NCBI GenBank assembly: GCA_030490835.1
Contig: CM059975.1
Span: 61,867,174-61,931,173 of the forward strand
Reading direction: 5' to 3'
DNA length: 64,000 bases
Source: Annona cherimola
Taxonomy: Eukaryota > Streptophyta > Magnoliopsida > Magnoliales > Annonaceae
The notes beneath the pieces are model-generated. The model searched no databases. It saw only the letters and a list, made by a program, of their open reading frames with translations, and was not told where the DNA came from. Below, one piece after another: positions 24,671 through 35,280 of the stretch (the stretch's first letter is position 1; each line of letters begins with the position of its first letter). Position numbers and translations under genes: made by a program.

Positions 24671-26538
24671 TTATCTCTTTGGTACCCATTTTATGGGTCC
24701 ATTTGGGTTAGTAATATGATTCAATTTTTGCTGTTCTAACTTAGAAAGTCCAAATCTTGTATTTCTTGGAACCCAAACTAATTTTGCACCATGGTCATAT
24801 AGTTTCTTAAAGTTACATTTATAGGCTTTATGACCCATTTTGTTGCAGAAATTGCAAGCCATTGGTAATCTGGGAGTAGACCTCCAAGTATATTTTGGTT
24901 CAAATGTTGACCTTCTAGTCCACATAACATTTTTCCTTTGTGGCTTGTATATAGGTGCAGTTTTGGTTTGATATTTCCCAAGTATTGGCACATTTGATTT
25001 TCCACTTTCTTTTTGCTCAAAAGTATAATATCCAAGGCCTCTTTTATTTGTTTGAGCAGTCATATTCAAATACATCTTTACATTTTCTCCAAGATTAGAG
25101 AACTTTGCTAATGATTCATTTAATGATTCGTTCTCCTTTTTCAATTTTTCTATCTCATTTATCAATGATTCATTTTCTTCTTTCAGTTTTGTTGATTTTT
25201 CAGCTAGTTTTCCATTTTCAATAATAACGAAGTTACATTGTTGTCTCTTCAATGATAACTTATTTCCTAGCTTTTTGATTTCCTCATATAATGAATCATA
25301 AGAAATTTGTAGTTCTTCTAACTCAGCACATTTGAGGCATTCTTGAAAAGAAGAATAATTTGATTGAGAATAGTAAGGTTTGGAAGTTACCTCTTCATTG
25401 CTCGTGCATTTTGTTGAGATGGTTTGTTCTTCCAAAACTTCCGTTGTGTTCAAACATAACAAGTTTTCTTCTTGTTCGATCCATGGCATGCAGCAAATTC
25501 TAGCACAATTTGCCGCCTCAAATTCGTCGGTTGAGGAGCTGCTTGTTGATGAAGTCTCTTCATTGACGTACATGCCTCTTCCCTTTGGCCTTTGGTATTT
25601 TCTGCCTTCATGTCCTTCCTTCCTTTCTTGATACTCTTTTGATTTCTCTTCCGGTGTAGGACATTGAGCTTGCATGTGTCCTATCTCGCCACATTTGTAG
25701 CACTTCGTTGGCTCCTTCTTCTCTCTTCGTGTTCTTTCTTTGAAGTCCTTGAAGTTCCTTTCTTTTCTCACAAATTTTCAGAATTTGCGAGTGAGAAGTG
25801 CAATATCTTCATTATCATTTTGAGAAGAGGAGGTAGACTCTTCTGAGTTGTGTGTCGCCTTTAATGCAATGACTTTCTTCCCTTTGTGATTGTCTTAGTT
25901 TCTTCTCTTAATTAGCTCATGTGACATTAATGAGCTAATTAGATCTTCTAGCTTTAGTGTATTTAGGTCTTTGGCTTCTTCAATTGCCGTAATCTTTGGA
26001 GTCCAAGATTCCGGTAGAGCTCTTAGTATCTTCATGACCTGTTCGGATTCAGAGATAGCCTTTCCAAATCCTTTCAAAGCGTTAGTAATCTTAGAAAATC
26101 TAGCAAACATTTCAGAAATATTTTTTGTTTCTAGCATTCTAAAGCTTTCCAATTCTCCTATCAAAATATTTTTCCTATTCCCTTGGACTTGAGAAGTTCC
26201 TTCATAAATAGATGTTAAAGTATCTCATATTTCTTTAGCGGTTAGGCAAGAGGATACTCTATCATATTCAGAAGCCGTAAGAGCACAAAATAAAGAGTTC
26301 ATAGCCTTAGCATTGCTCTTGACGGTTCTTACTTCCTCTTCGGTCCATTTGGAAGCTCTTTCATCATTGGCAAGGTTACACCGTCTTGGATTGCAATCCA
26401 AGAGTCCATATCGGTAGCCATAATGAGTTGCTTCATACGAAACTTCCAATAACCGAAATTGTTCCCATCAAACAATGGTGGCCTAGTAAATGATTGGCCC
26501 TCAGCAAATGCAGGAACGGAAGTAGATTGGGATGCCAT
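24671..26538 (-). pseudogene. Copia gag (broken)
   Basis: Gag begins MASQSTSVPAF at 26538 and shows PPLFDGNNFGYWKFRMK, typical of plant Copia capsids. A frameshift lies near 26390. TGA at about 26225 replaces the Trp usually found after KEI in this family; TAA after KRRN at 25895 and TGA near 25777 follow. Frame 25771-24671 carries a zinc knuckle (CYKCGEIGHMQAQC), a coiled-coil-like Lys/Glu/Asn-rich middle, and a second Cys/His motif (CNFCNKMGHKAYKC). Several stops look like C-to-T or G-to-A changes, compatible with cytosine-methylation decay. Confidence 0.9.
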
Positions 26539-26569
26539 GTGATTGGATCTCTTTGGTTTAACTCAAAGA

Positions 26570-26584
26570 CCTGCTTTGATACCA
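26570..26584 (-). other. Primer-binding site of the Copia element
   Basis: On the minus strand TGGTATCAAAGCAGG, 2 bp inside the 5' LTR edge, matches the 3' end of initiator methionine tRNA in the usual way. Confidence 0.85.
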
Positions 26585-26586
26585 CT

Positions 26587-28205
26587 TGTTGGCCCTGAGT
26601 TAATGGCAAAACCCAAGAGGGGAGGGGTGAATTGGGTATTTAAAAATTTTCAACTTAAACAGAAACTTTATCCCGAATTAATCTAGTCCCCTTAATGAAG
26701 AAACGAAATGGAAACCAATGTAATGTAAAGAGCATAAATATAAATCAAACACACAAGATTTTTATAGTGGTTCGGGCAACCTCCCTACTCCACTCTTCCA
26801 AGCTCACACTCCTTTGTGACTTGGGTTCCACTATTGTATTCCTCAAATACAATTAGAGCCACTACTCTCTTCTAGATTCCAGCTCTAGGGGGCTTCAACA
26901 AATCTCAGCACAAGTAGGTGATGAGTTCCACTCCAATCACACACTACTTTGCCTTTACTTGATCTTAGTTCCTCAAACTAAATCAAGTTCAATACAAACG
27001 AATGAAATAACAAAAGAATCTACACTTTACAGATGTGTAGTAGCAATTTGGTGCAGAGAAGAACTCGTAGTATTGGCTTTGAAGATTCAGAAGTTGGGCT
27101 CTTGCAGTTTGAAGCAAAGTTCTTCTTCTTTGAATGGCTTGATCTCTTTAAAGCTTTTGTAGATGGGAGTTAAGCACACTTAATGATTCTCAGCTACTTC
27201 CCTCGTCCACAATGAATGCCTTTTATAATTGTGGAGGGAATCCGAACGTTTGAAGGTAGGTGGCGCGCATTTAATGCGCCAACGTTCGAAAATTATCCGA
27301 CCGTTGCGACCCAAGTCGCAGGTGGAGTCGAGTTCGTGTGCGACTTCGCCCAAGTCGCAGATGGAGTCGACTTCAGGTGCGACTTCGCCTTTCCGTAGCG
27401 TCTTCAAGTTCCAGGTCGGGTCGACTTGCGCATCGACTTGACCTAAGTCGCAGGTGGAGTCGACTTCGGGTGCCACTTCACCTCGGCAGATAGCTTGATG
27501 AACTTGAAAGACTTGGAATGCTTGGTTCCTTCATTTTTCTTTGGATCATTATCTTCTTCTTAGCTTGCTTGGCTTCTTTCTTTGATTATTTTATTCTGGA
27601 ATGACTTCACATATTTGTAGTCTTCTTGAAGAACTTGTTTTTGATTCATCCTTCTTGCTTTCGATACTAGTCTTCATGTCTTGAGTTTCTTCACCTTAAA
27701 ATGAGCTTGTATCCTTGATTTGGTCTTGAGAGATCTTAAGTTGATCTTGGAAATGAGCTTTAATCTGCATTTTGAACTTTGAAGAATGTCAAGTCGAACT
27801 CGGGGTCGACTTCGTCTGCGACTTCGCCCAAGTCGCAACTGGAGTCGACTTCGACTGCGACTTCGGTATACTTCTGTCCCAAATTCAACTCTGGACGGTT
27901 TTTCCCGTCTGAAGTCGATGCTGGAGTCGACTTCGTTTGCGACTTGGCTTCCTAAGTCGCAAGTGGAGTCGACTTGGCCTGCGACTTCGCCTGCTCCTCT
28001 TCCCGTTTCAACTTTGGACGGATTTGGCTCTTTGAAGTCGATCTTGGAGTCGACTTGGGGAACGACTTGGCCTTCCTTACTTTATTTTCTTCAGATGTAT
28101 ATGCTTTAAACATTTCCACAAACGTGTTAGTAGCCAAGACTTACTCAAATTGATTTGTTAATCATCAAAACATAGATTTAGCTTGTTTTCCACATATTTC
28201 CAACA
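26587..28205 (-). repeat. 5' LTR of the Copia element
   Basis: This 1619-bp LTR is nearly identical to the 3' LTR apart from the 46-bp indel near 27702 and scattered substitutions, and carries the same GTCGAC repeat clusters. Confidence 0.95.
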
Positions 28206-28496
28206 GTCATAGGTCATATAAATATATTCACGTGTAAATTATTCATGTGTGAATGCAATAATGTTTTAAAAATTCATTATCTCTACCAGTAATTTCAATT
28301 TCTATTGGTTTGAGAATGACCTGAATTTCAACCCAAAATCAAGACTGATACCAATGCCAATCGAGTGTGAACCTAACCCGAATTCGGATTCTAACATTAG
28401 GGTTAGGCCTTGGGTTCACATAAACCCGGTAGGCTTATTATTTGAGTTTGCCCAAACCCAGTACAACCCAACCCGAGGTGCACCCCTATACCTCTT

Positions 28497-28971
28497 TCTA
28501 TGATTAACATGCTCATCTTTAAAGTAGCTGAAATTGTAACTAAAAAATCAAAAGAACACAACTAATATCAATAATACATGCGAGAAAATTTATAAATGGC
28601 GTAGATCTACATTTTATAGAGTATAATCTACGAAGTAAAAGACATGGCTAAAAATGCCTACCTTGTTCAGTGTGCATAGGTTTTCCTATTTGCCCTTTCT
28701 TCCTAGCTCCCCTGCTTCATAAAATCTCTCCCTCATCTATGTATGTATGTATGCATATATAGCAGGATATCTAATAATTTTGATTAAATTGATATAGATA
28801 AGGTCATCCATCCATCCCTCCACTACTCTTATCATAGGAGGAGAATGAGGCGAATTTAACACCCCCTCCATTTTTTATACATTTTTTTGTGAGGTGAATT
28901 TGATACCCATAATTTTTTATATATTTTTAAGGGTATTACATCCTATCTATTATTATTATCATTGTTGGGTG
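28497..28971. other. AT-rich stretch, no gene
   Basis: No gene is visible. A short ATGT microsatellite lies at about 28738-28755, and a pair of similar units with (G)AATTT(A/G)A-AC-CC-TTTTTTATA lies at about 28853-28925. Confidence 0.6.
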
Positions 28972-29277
28972 TGTTTGGAAAGTAGAAAAACTTTTTACAT
29001 GAAAAGTTTTTTGTGTACAAATTTTTTAAATTGAGGAAAACGATATGATATGAGAAACGATGATAAGTAAAGAAAATAAAGTTAAAATAAATAGGTTAAC
29101 TGCATAAGTAATTATTTAGAAATGATTGAAAAGTAGGATAATTGTAGAAGAAGATGTGAAAAATAAATAAAAAATAAAAGGACCTCAATGAGGAATCATT
29201 CCTAAAAATAAAATAACTATGGAAAGCACAAAATTTTAGAGTGAAAAGTTTAACGGGTCAACAAACACCCCATTATT
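28972..29277. mobile_element. Probable MITE with GGGTGTGTTTGG-like ends
   Basis: The left end GGGTGTGTTTGG and right end CAACAAACACCCC are inverted near-complements around about 300 bp of AT-rich, non-coding sequence. Similar sequence (AAAGTTAAAATAAATAGAT, CAAACAAACCCTC) is in the central spacer at about 40400-40640. Family and target duplication are unresolved. Confidence 0.45.
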
Positions 29278-29559
29278 TTCTATTATAATAATTTTCATAT
29301 TTTTAGAAAAATACCAACAATACCCACATCCTGATTCCCGACATACCCGCGAAAATTTTTGTAACTCCTCTCGAACCGACATTAAATTCTTCACGAACTC
29401 ATGCAGCGATGGAAGTTACTACCTGGTTAAGCAAATTACTAAAATGTCCTTACTCTGGTACTCCCTAAAAGGTAAATGCATCAAATACGTCGTAGCGCAT
29501 CTTCTTCTCTTCCTAACCCCAGTGCCGCGCAGCATAGTAGCCCCACCATTGCCCCTCAA

Positions 29560-30616
29560 TATCATCTCCGGCGACAGTCAGATCGCCGATCAGATCCGAC
29601 CATCGGCACGGCCTTGTCATTCCGACTACGCTTGGATCGCCGCTGCACCTAATCTCCATGTTTATCCAATAATTGCAGTGCCTTCAATTGTTCTTTTTCT
29701 CCACCTCCATTCGGCGAACCCATCAGTCCATCGATCTTCACCATCACCAACACCAAGATCCGCATCTTCTTCTGCATCCCCAATAATCAGCTCCTCGTCA
29801 TTGACTTCTCCAACACTGCCGCCGCCTGGATCAACCGTAACGCCCTCGCCTTCTGCCTAGACCCTCTCATCATTGTTTAGGAAAACCGAATTGGGCCGAC
29901 GGTTGTATCGATCTGACCGTGCATTGGAAATTTAACAGTTCTGATTTCAGTTTTCATTATTATAATATTAAAAAGAAAATAAAAATACAATATTTTTACC
30001 TTTCTCCATCTCTCATGCACCTCTCGAATTATATACGTAACTTATCATGATTATAAGTTAAAATCATAATTTATTTGAAAAATCAAATTAAATATTGAAT
30101 TTTAAGAGTTTATGCCTGGTAATAATTATTTTATATTAATAACATGGCTAAAAATGGTTTCAACTAATAATTGAACCAGTCTGCCTAAATTGGAGATAAG
30201 AACGATTTGATAACATTGCTCGCATCACGCTATTGTCATTGAGGAAGAGGTTCTCACCACCGTCCCTTCCTCCACCCTACCCCTTGTTATAGCCATTGAA
30301 TTCTTTACGCCGCCCACGTCACAGCTCGCCCTCTTCATAGCCAATATTCTCCACTTCGAAATCCGCCTACATCGTGCTTGACCCCTTCCCCCCTTCACAA
30401 GACTTCTTCAACTCGGCCATGAATTTCATCATCCTGGCACTGCTTGTGTTCCTCTCTCGCACCGGATCATTGTTGATGATGAATCTTTACCCATATTACG
30501 TCTTTATGCGGAACCGCGACATCATCCCCCGCGACAACATCTATAATCAGCATCCTCAATTTCTCTTCTCGCATTTAGCTTCCATCTCGCCGGTGATCAA
30601 AATGCAAACCTACTAG
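29560..30616 (+). pseudogene. Glycosyl hydrolase 17 (glucan endo-1,3-beta-glucosidase) pseudogene, left copy
   Basis: Conceptual translation in shifting frames shows GH17 landmarks in the right order. Around 29790-29860 is VIDFSNTAAAWINRN-like sequence (families have AAAWIN-NV here); near 30235-30290, EEEVLTTVPSSTLPLV; then LDPFPPSQDFFNS and SRTGSLLMMNLYPYYVFM-NRDIIP (30374-30545). Known family members hydrolyse 1,3-beta-glucans of cell wall or callose. The copy has an unrelated stretch of about 350 bp in the middle (29880-30225), frame breaks, and no 3' part with the catalytic Glu region. It crosses 30168, where right-arm similarity starts. The local rise in GC also suits a former exon. Confidence 0.75.
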
Positions 30617-31814
30617 GGGAAGAGGAGTATTTTAGGCATTTAAAAATAGGCTTCCCCATGAGAAAAAAAGGAAGTAGGGACATTGTAGTAATTTTACAGT
30701 GTGAGTATATTTGTTAAAAAACGTAAATATGTTTGGCTTTTTGATAAAATTTGTATTATATATATACAAAATCTTAATCTATTTCATTCATTTGCTAGAT
30801 CAACTACTAAAACTTATGTAGACAAAATTTTTCATTATTTAACATTTTTTAAAAATATTTGTGTACAAAAAATTATTTTTAATAAGATTTCATTATAATT
30901 GGTAAAGTAGAAAAATATATTTAATATAAGGAGTTACGTTATATTATTTAAAGTTTATAGAATTAAGTACTCTCAAAAATAACAATTTCAATATTTATTT
31001 CTAAATTTTTGAAAATTTATTAATATTTTTTTATTTTTTGAATATAATGGAATCTAACAGCATCTAACGACATGTTAAAGTTAAATAATTATTTTATAGG
31101 CCTCATCAATATGATCTTTATAAAAATATAAAATCATAGTTTTTATTTTAAATTTAAAACTTAAATTTAAATTTAAATGTTTGTATTCTTTTGTTGTTAA
31201 TTTGTGGGTTATATTTGCATGAAAATTTTTAATAATAAAATAAAAATTTTAATAATATACAAAACTGTAATAATTATTATATATGACTTTTTAAAAAGTA
31301 AACTGTAATAAATTATATTACAACATTTAATTTTAAAATTTTTGAAAATATTTTACATAAATTTATTTATTTTATAAAAGATATATATTTAATAATTCAT
31401 TTTAGAACTATGCCAACTTGGATTTTGCATTAAACAATTCAAAAAAGGAATAAATATATAAGGCTATAATTCGAAACAATAATTAATTTAAATTAAATGA
31501 AATAAAAATTTAAATAAATATATGAAATTGTAATAATTATATTATATATGAGTTTCAAAAATAAAACTATAATCCTAATTTAACGCTCACAAAAATTAAA
31601 ATAATATAGATATTTGTTTAAATTATTAAAAATACATCGATTTACTAGAAAGTTTGTAACTTTATCAAAAGTTATCTAAAATAACATTCTTATAATTTAT
31701 ATTAAAAAATTTTAAAAATATCAACTATTGTCTTTTTATTTAAAGGGACTTTACAAGATATATCCATATTTTTATTTTTTGTCGTTTAGATTTTACAAAA
31801 CAAGCTGTTTGTTT
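30617..31814. other. Very AT-rich stretch, no gene
   Basis: No gene is visible. Runs of TTTAAATTTAAA (31150-31180) and short inverted words are present, as expected of decayed MITEs. The mirror copy is about 49270-50480 and is colinear. Confidence 0.6.
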
Positions 31815-32110
31815 TTAGATTTTACAAAACAGTTGCACATGCACGATAGCATATGCACCATCAAAGCACTGTTCAACCATGCTCCACCACCTCCATTCAC
31901 CATGGGAAGCCATTAATGCTTCCCAAACCCACCAAATCAGTGGACGATTCTTACAACCTAAGATGTGCAAGCTAGCTAGCGTAAGTCCATCTTCTTCGGC
32001 GTCTATATTGGTGGCGGTCATCATTCTTCCAAGCCGGCGAATCGAGCCACCATCTGCAGCCCCTTATTTTTCAGATCTACCCACGGTGGACATGGATTCA
32101 AGAATCTAAC
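31815..32110. other. Conserved unrecognised segment with overlapping open frames, left copy
   Basis: This is a locally GC-richer block with open frames on both strands (31879-32109 plus, 76 codons; 31815-32024 minus, 69 codons), both kept in the right arm at 48971-49265. Neither product is recognisable. Preservation across arms is expected from their young age and is not evidence of coding. It could be a captured gene fragment or part of an unidentified transposon. Confidence 0.35.
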
Positions 32111-32156
32111 CCACTGACTTGATTCGCAAGATGAAAATAGCACCAAATCTGATTCC

Positions 32157-32483
32157 TCAGCCCTGATCATCTTCACCTACAACAAAACAGGAAGCAGTTG
32201 TTGTCCGCCACCACCAGCCATTAGCCCAAGGTTGAAACCGAGCATGCCACCATTTCAACCGCCCTAAATTCAAATATATAGCTCCAAGAAAAATCAACCA
32301 TCTACAAATTAGGTAGCTAGCTAAAAATGAAACAAGGAAGATGGAGGAAAGGAAGACGGAAGAGATAGGGGGGAGAGAGAGAGAGAGAGAGAGAGAGTGA
32401 CACATGGGTCTGGCATCGAATTCGATGCTCCCTCGTGATTTTTTCACTTTCCGAAAATGCCCAACTACATCATAGCCATCCAC
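32157..32483 (-). other. Unrecognised open frame containing a GA microsatellite, left copy
   Basis: The 108-codon frame (start MDGYDVVGHFRKVKKS) spans a GA repeat (32371-32398) read as a Ser-Leu run, followed by a hydrophobic stretch and a Trp-rich tail. The repeat length differs from the right copy (48606-48923, 105 codons) without breaking the frame. No family is recognised and a chance frame is more likely than a gene. Confidence 0.3.
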
Positions 32484-33046
32484 CCTAGATTGACGATGAA
32501 GATGTTGCTTCCTGCGAGAAAAACGCAGGGACGGCTTCCCATGGGTTGGCTTCCTTAAAGATATTCATCCCCAACACCCCGAGCAGGTCATTGCCCGTAT
32601 TAGTTTCCCATGTTCCCTGTCTATTTCACATAGTTGGGGCTCTTCCAGTAGACGATAATGAGTGAATATGTGCAAGGAGTTTCGATGTACCATGTTTCAA
32701 GCCCTTTTTTAAAATTTTGTTAAACTTTACATAAAACCAAGTGTATTCAGCTTATATACTAAAATTTCGCTTTCTAGATTTGTATACATATATATTTTTA
32801 TTTTAAAATTTTACAGTTTTCACCACATTTAATATTAAATATAGGTGAAAATGGTTAATTTTTAAAAATTTTAAAAATATATATAATTTTAAAATTATAA
32901 ATTTTAGTAAGTATAAAGATTAAAATTGGCCCATGTAAAAATGAAAAAAAAGCTCCAAATACGTAGTGTACAAGGCTTGGTACCCACTGCGACTTCTGAT
33001 GTGAACATTAAGAAATCGTGGAGGCATCCTATAAAATTTCGAGGAC
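32484..33046. other. Gene-free stretch with a foldback core
   Basis: No gene is visible. Around 32735-32935 a stem is formed by TATACTAAAATTTCGC and TAAATTTTAGTAAGTATA-like words with an ACCTATATTTAATATTAAA-like centre, so a small MITE is likely. Confidence 0.4.
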
Positions 33047-33328
33047 TTATTGGATGAATAGACCATACGAAGCTAGTTCATTCATCTTACACAAAAATAG
33101 TGTGCACATGAATATCATTGAACATTGTCCTTTATTATTTTCGAGGTGGATGAAACTAGCCAAAGCACATGGATGCATTAAAATCGCTAATTGATAAACA
33201 CAGAATAGGCAAAACCTTTGTACATCACTTATTAAACTTTCATGTTCACCATCTAAACAAACTATTTGCAGTCTCTTTGTAATTGGATAATTATAAGCAG
33301 GATGCACCAGGAACGATCCAGAATCCAA
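33047..33328 (-). other. Unrecognised 93-codon open frame, left copy
   Basis: The frame begins MDSGSFLVHPAYNY and reads through to LFIQ. The right copy (47761-48042) keeps it with three residue changes by eye. Nothing about the product is recognised. A small exon of an unknown gene or a chance frame are both possible. Confidence 0.3.
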
Positions 33329-33463
33329 ACTAGCTCTTATTTCTGTAGAAGCACACCTCGGCTTTCAACAATTCGACCTGATTGTGTGCTACTCACCTGT
33401 CCTAAAACAAACAAACCAAATGATAAAAAAAATAAAAATAATTATAAAGAAAAAAAACATTGA

Positions 33464-33809
33464 ACAGCAAGTAGAAGTAGATTAAAATTTTCCATTAAGA
33501 GACTGCATAATAAAACTATCACCTTCTGAAAATTTCTACTCAGCAAAAGCAAACACAAAATAAATCCTTTTTCAATGGATTCATTTGCCAATTACAGATC
33601 AAAAATGATAAGTACAGTATCTTTAAGGCCATATAAATCACGAAAATACGAAAAAAGCAGCACATCATTTACTACATTCCATGGATGGACTGAAGAACCG
33701 CTTTTCATGGTTTATGTCATGCATGGATGGATGATCAAACTCACTGATTGAGAGAAGGAACCTTTCCATGTACAAAAATCTGCTCCATGACGTCCGGATA
33801 CAGTTAGTA
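33464..33809. other. Gene-free stretch
   Basis: Nothing recognisable is present. The mirror copy is about 47285-47625. Confidence 0.5.
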
Positions 33810-34020
33810 TGTTGGGTGGGCCTAGTCAGTGGCTTGCCTAACCCCCCGTATCCGCATTATAAATAGGCAAACTAGATGAGAGGGAGCTAGAGGTGGCGAT
33901 ATATAGTTGTGGAATGTCTTTTCTTGCATTTTTTTTAGTTCTTCGATTCAAGAGCTTTGGGTTGCACTCGTTATTCTGTAATCGTTCTTCCTATCAATAA
34001 ATTCTCTGATTAGGGATTCC
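33810..34020 (+). promoter_or_regulatory. LTR-like segment with TATA box and poly(A) signal, left copy
   Basis: A TATA box (TATAAATA, 33858-33865) is followed about 130 bp later by AATAAA (33996-34001), a spacing typical of the R region of an LTR or TRIM element, and TGTTGGG at 33810 could be an LTR start. No partner LTR or clear end was found, so it may be a solo LTR remnant. In the right copy (about 47075-47285) the TATA box reads TATAAAC. Confidence 0.4.
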
Positions 34021-34129
34021 ATGGTTGGAACCTGTCAAGTCCACTTGTATTGAATTAAAACAGTAGTGCTGCATTTGTAAATTTAAATAAATATCCAAGG
34101 AGGCTATTCCATTTCCTTTTAACAATAGG

Positions 34130-34200
34130 CCATTATTAAAAGTTAATTTAACAATAAAAATATCACCCTCTCTCTCTCTTTTCCTTTTTTTTATTGAGTT
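34130..34200. repeat. CT-rich low-complexity tract
   Basis: A CTCTCTCTC run at about 34167-34182 followed by a T-rich run; the right copy at about 46900-46930 has different run lengths. Confidence 0.6.
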
Positions 34201-34424
34201 TACTCAAAGTTGGAAAGAAAATATTAGCATCCGAAGTCAGGTGGACTTTACTAATAATCACTTCATATTTATGCATGCATGAGCGTTCTACCTCTAGGGA
34301 TTTTGGCTATTGGCATGCTACTAAACAATTTTTTCTTTTATTATGTTACTCACCTTGAATAACTAAACACACTCATTTGGGAGCAGGATAATCAAACTAC
34401 CACATACCTACCTAATATAAGAGA

Positions 34425-34875
34425 AGAATATCTTTTATACTCACAATATTTGCATATAATTCATAATGTACTTGTAATATTTCATGAATTTCTCTTATAT
34501 CTATAACATTTTACCATAAATCTTATTATATCCATGTTATTAACATAACCATTATCTATTCTATTAAAAAGATGATTTTACCACTCTACGATTTTTCTAA
34601 TTAAAATGATTCAACTTTAATATAACTCTTAAATCATTTAATGCTATATATTAATGATTTATTATCATTAATTGAGTTATATTAGAATAATTGTCTCAGT
34701 TAGAAAATTTTGAATGAGCAAAATTATTTTTTTGATAGAATAGATAACGGTTGTATTAACATCAAGGACATGAGAGAAATTTAAGATGAAATGTTAAGAA
34801 TATATGGGGGATTTATAAAATATTATAGGTATATAAGGAATTATGGGCAATTGTTAAAGAGGCGAGAGGAATTTT
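34425..34875. mobile_element. Foldback MITE of about 450 bp, left copy
   Basis: The two halves are inverted copies at roughly three-quarters identity: ATTCATAATGTACTTGTAAT to AACCATTATCTATTCTAT on one side, and the complement of ATAGAATAGATAACGGTTGT to ATATAAGGAATTATGGGC on the other, around a palindromic centre near 34640-34680. No coding sequence is present. The right copy is about 46226-46680. Just beyond it (34861-35000) a unit of about 70 bp with CAATATT-AAG-CCGG-AAC-TTTCAATC is tandemly duplicated. Confidence 0.7.
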
Positions 34876-35280
34876 TTCAATATTGAAGCCCCGGAAACTT
34901 TCAATCGCGCTAATTAAGGGCAAATGTCACGGATGTGAGAGTAATTTTTCCAATATTTAAGGACGGGAACCTTTCAATCACACTACTCTCACGTCCAAGC
35001 CACGAGACCACTAAGCAACTTATTCGGTCTATTTCTTAGGCTCAGCCATCGGCCATCCTCCTGCCTCCATCGTTTGAGGACTCTTGGTATGTAACTGAGG
35101 TGCCACATGTAGCTATTAGTTAGTGAAGGTAAACACATAACACTAGATCAGTGTATCTGGATCATCATGGATCAATAATCGAAGTCCCACCGTCAACTTC
35201 TATCGGTAAATACCCTTCTCACAATAAATTAAAGTCATACCCTCCATATCATTTGGTCGCTTATACATGCATGTAGCTAG

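Larger units (their letters stand above)
19623..28205 (-). mobile_element. Ty1/Copia retrotransposon, recent but disabled
   Basis: A complete 8.58-kb element on the minus strand has LTRs TGTTGGCCC to TTCCAACA, a perfect 5-bp target duplication GTCAT (19618-19622 and 28206-28210), a primer-binding site next to the 5' LTR, gag, protease-integrase-RT-RNase H in Copia order, and a polypurine tract before the 3' LTR. The LTRs differ by scattered substitutions (around 1-2% by eye) and one indel of about 46 bp, so insertion was recent. Gag stops and a pol frameshift disable it. Lineage may be Sirevirus or Tork, but this is not settled. It lies inside the hAT-type element and only in the left arm. 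Confidence 0.96.
19030..28488 (+). mobile_element. hAT-type non-autonomous element, split by a Copia insertion
   Basis: The start TAGGAGTGTAAC and end GGTGCACCCCTA are inverted near-complements, and the element is bounded by a perfect 8-bp duplication TACCTCTT (19022-19029 and 28489-28496), the hAT signature. Without the Copia element it would be about 870 bp. It is rich in AACCCAAACC/AACCCGA words on both sides. A relative with similar ends is in each SABATH intron (37312-37960 and 43055-43735). No transposase is encoded. The whole unit is absent from the right arm. Confidence 0.85.

Noticed and set aside
29444..29860. 138-codon frame rich in Ser and Pro
   Set aside because: The GH17 landmarks appear in another frame of the same DNA; the Ser/Pro frame is a shadow of that former exon.
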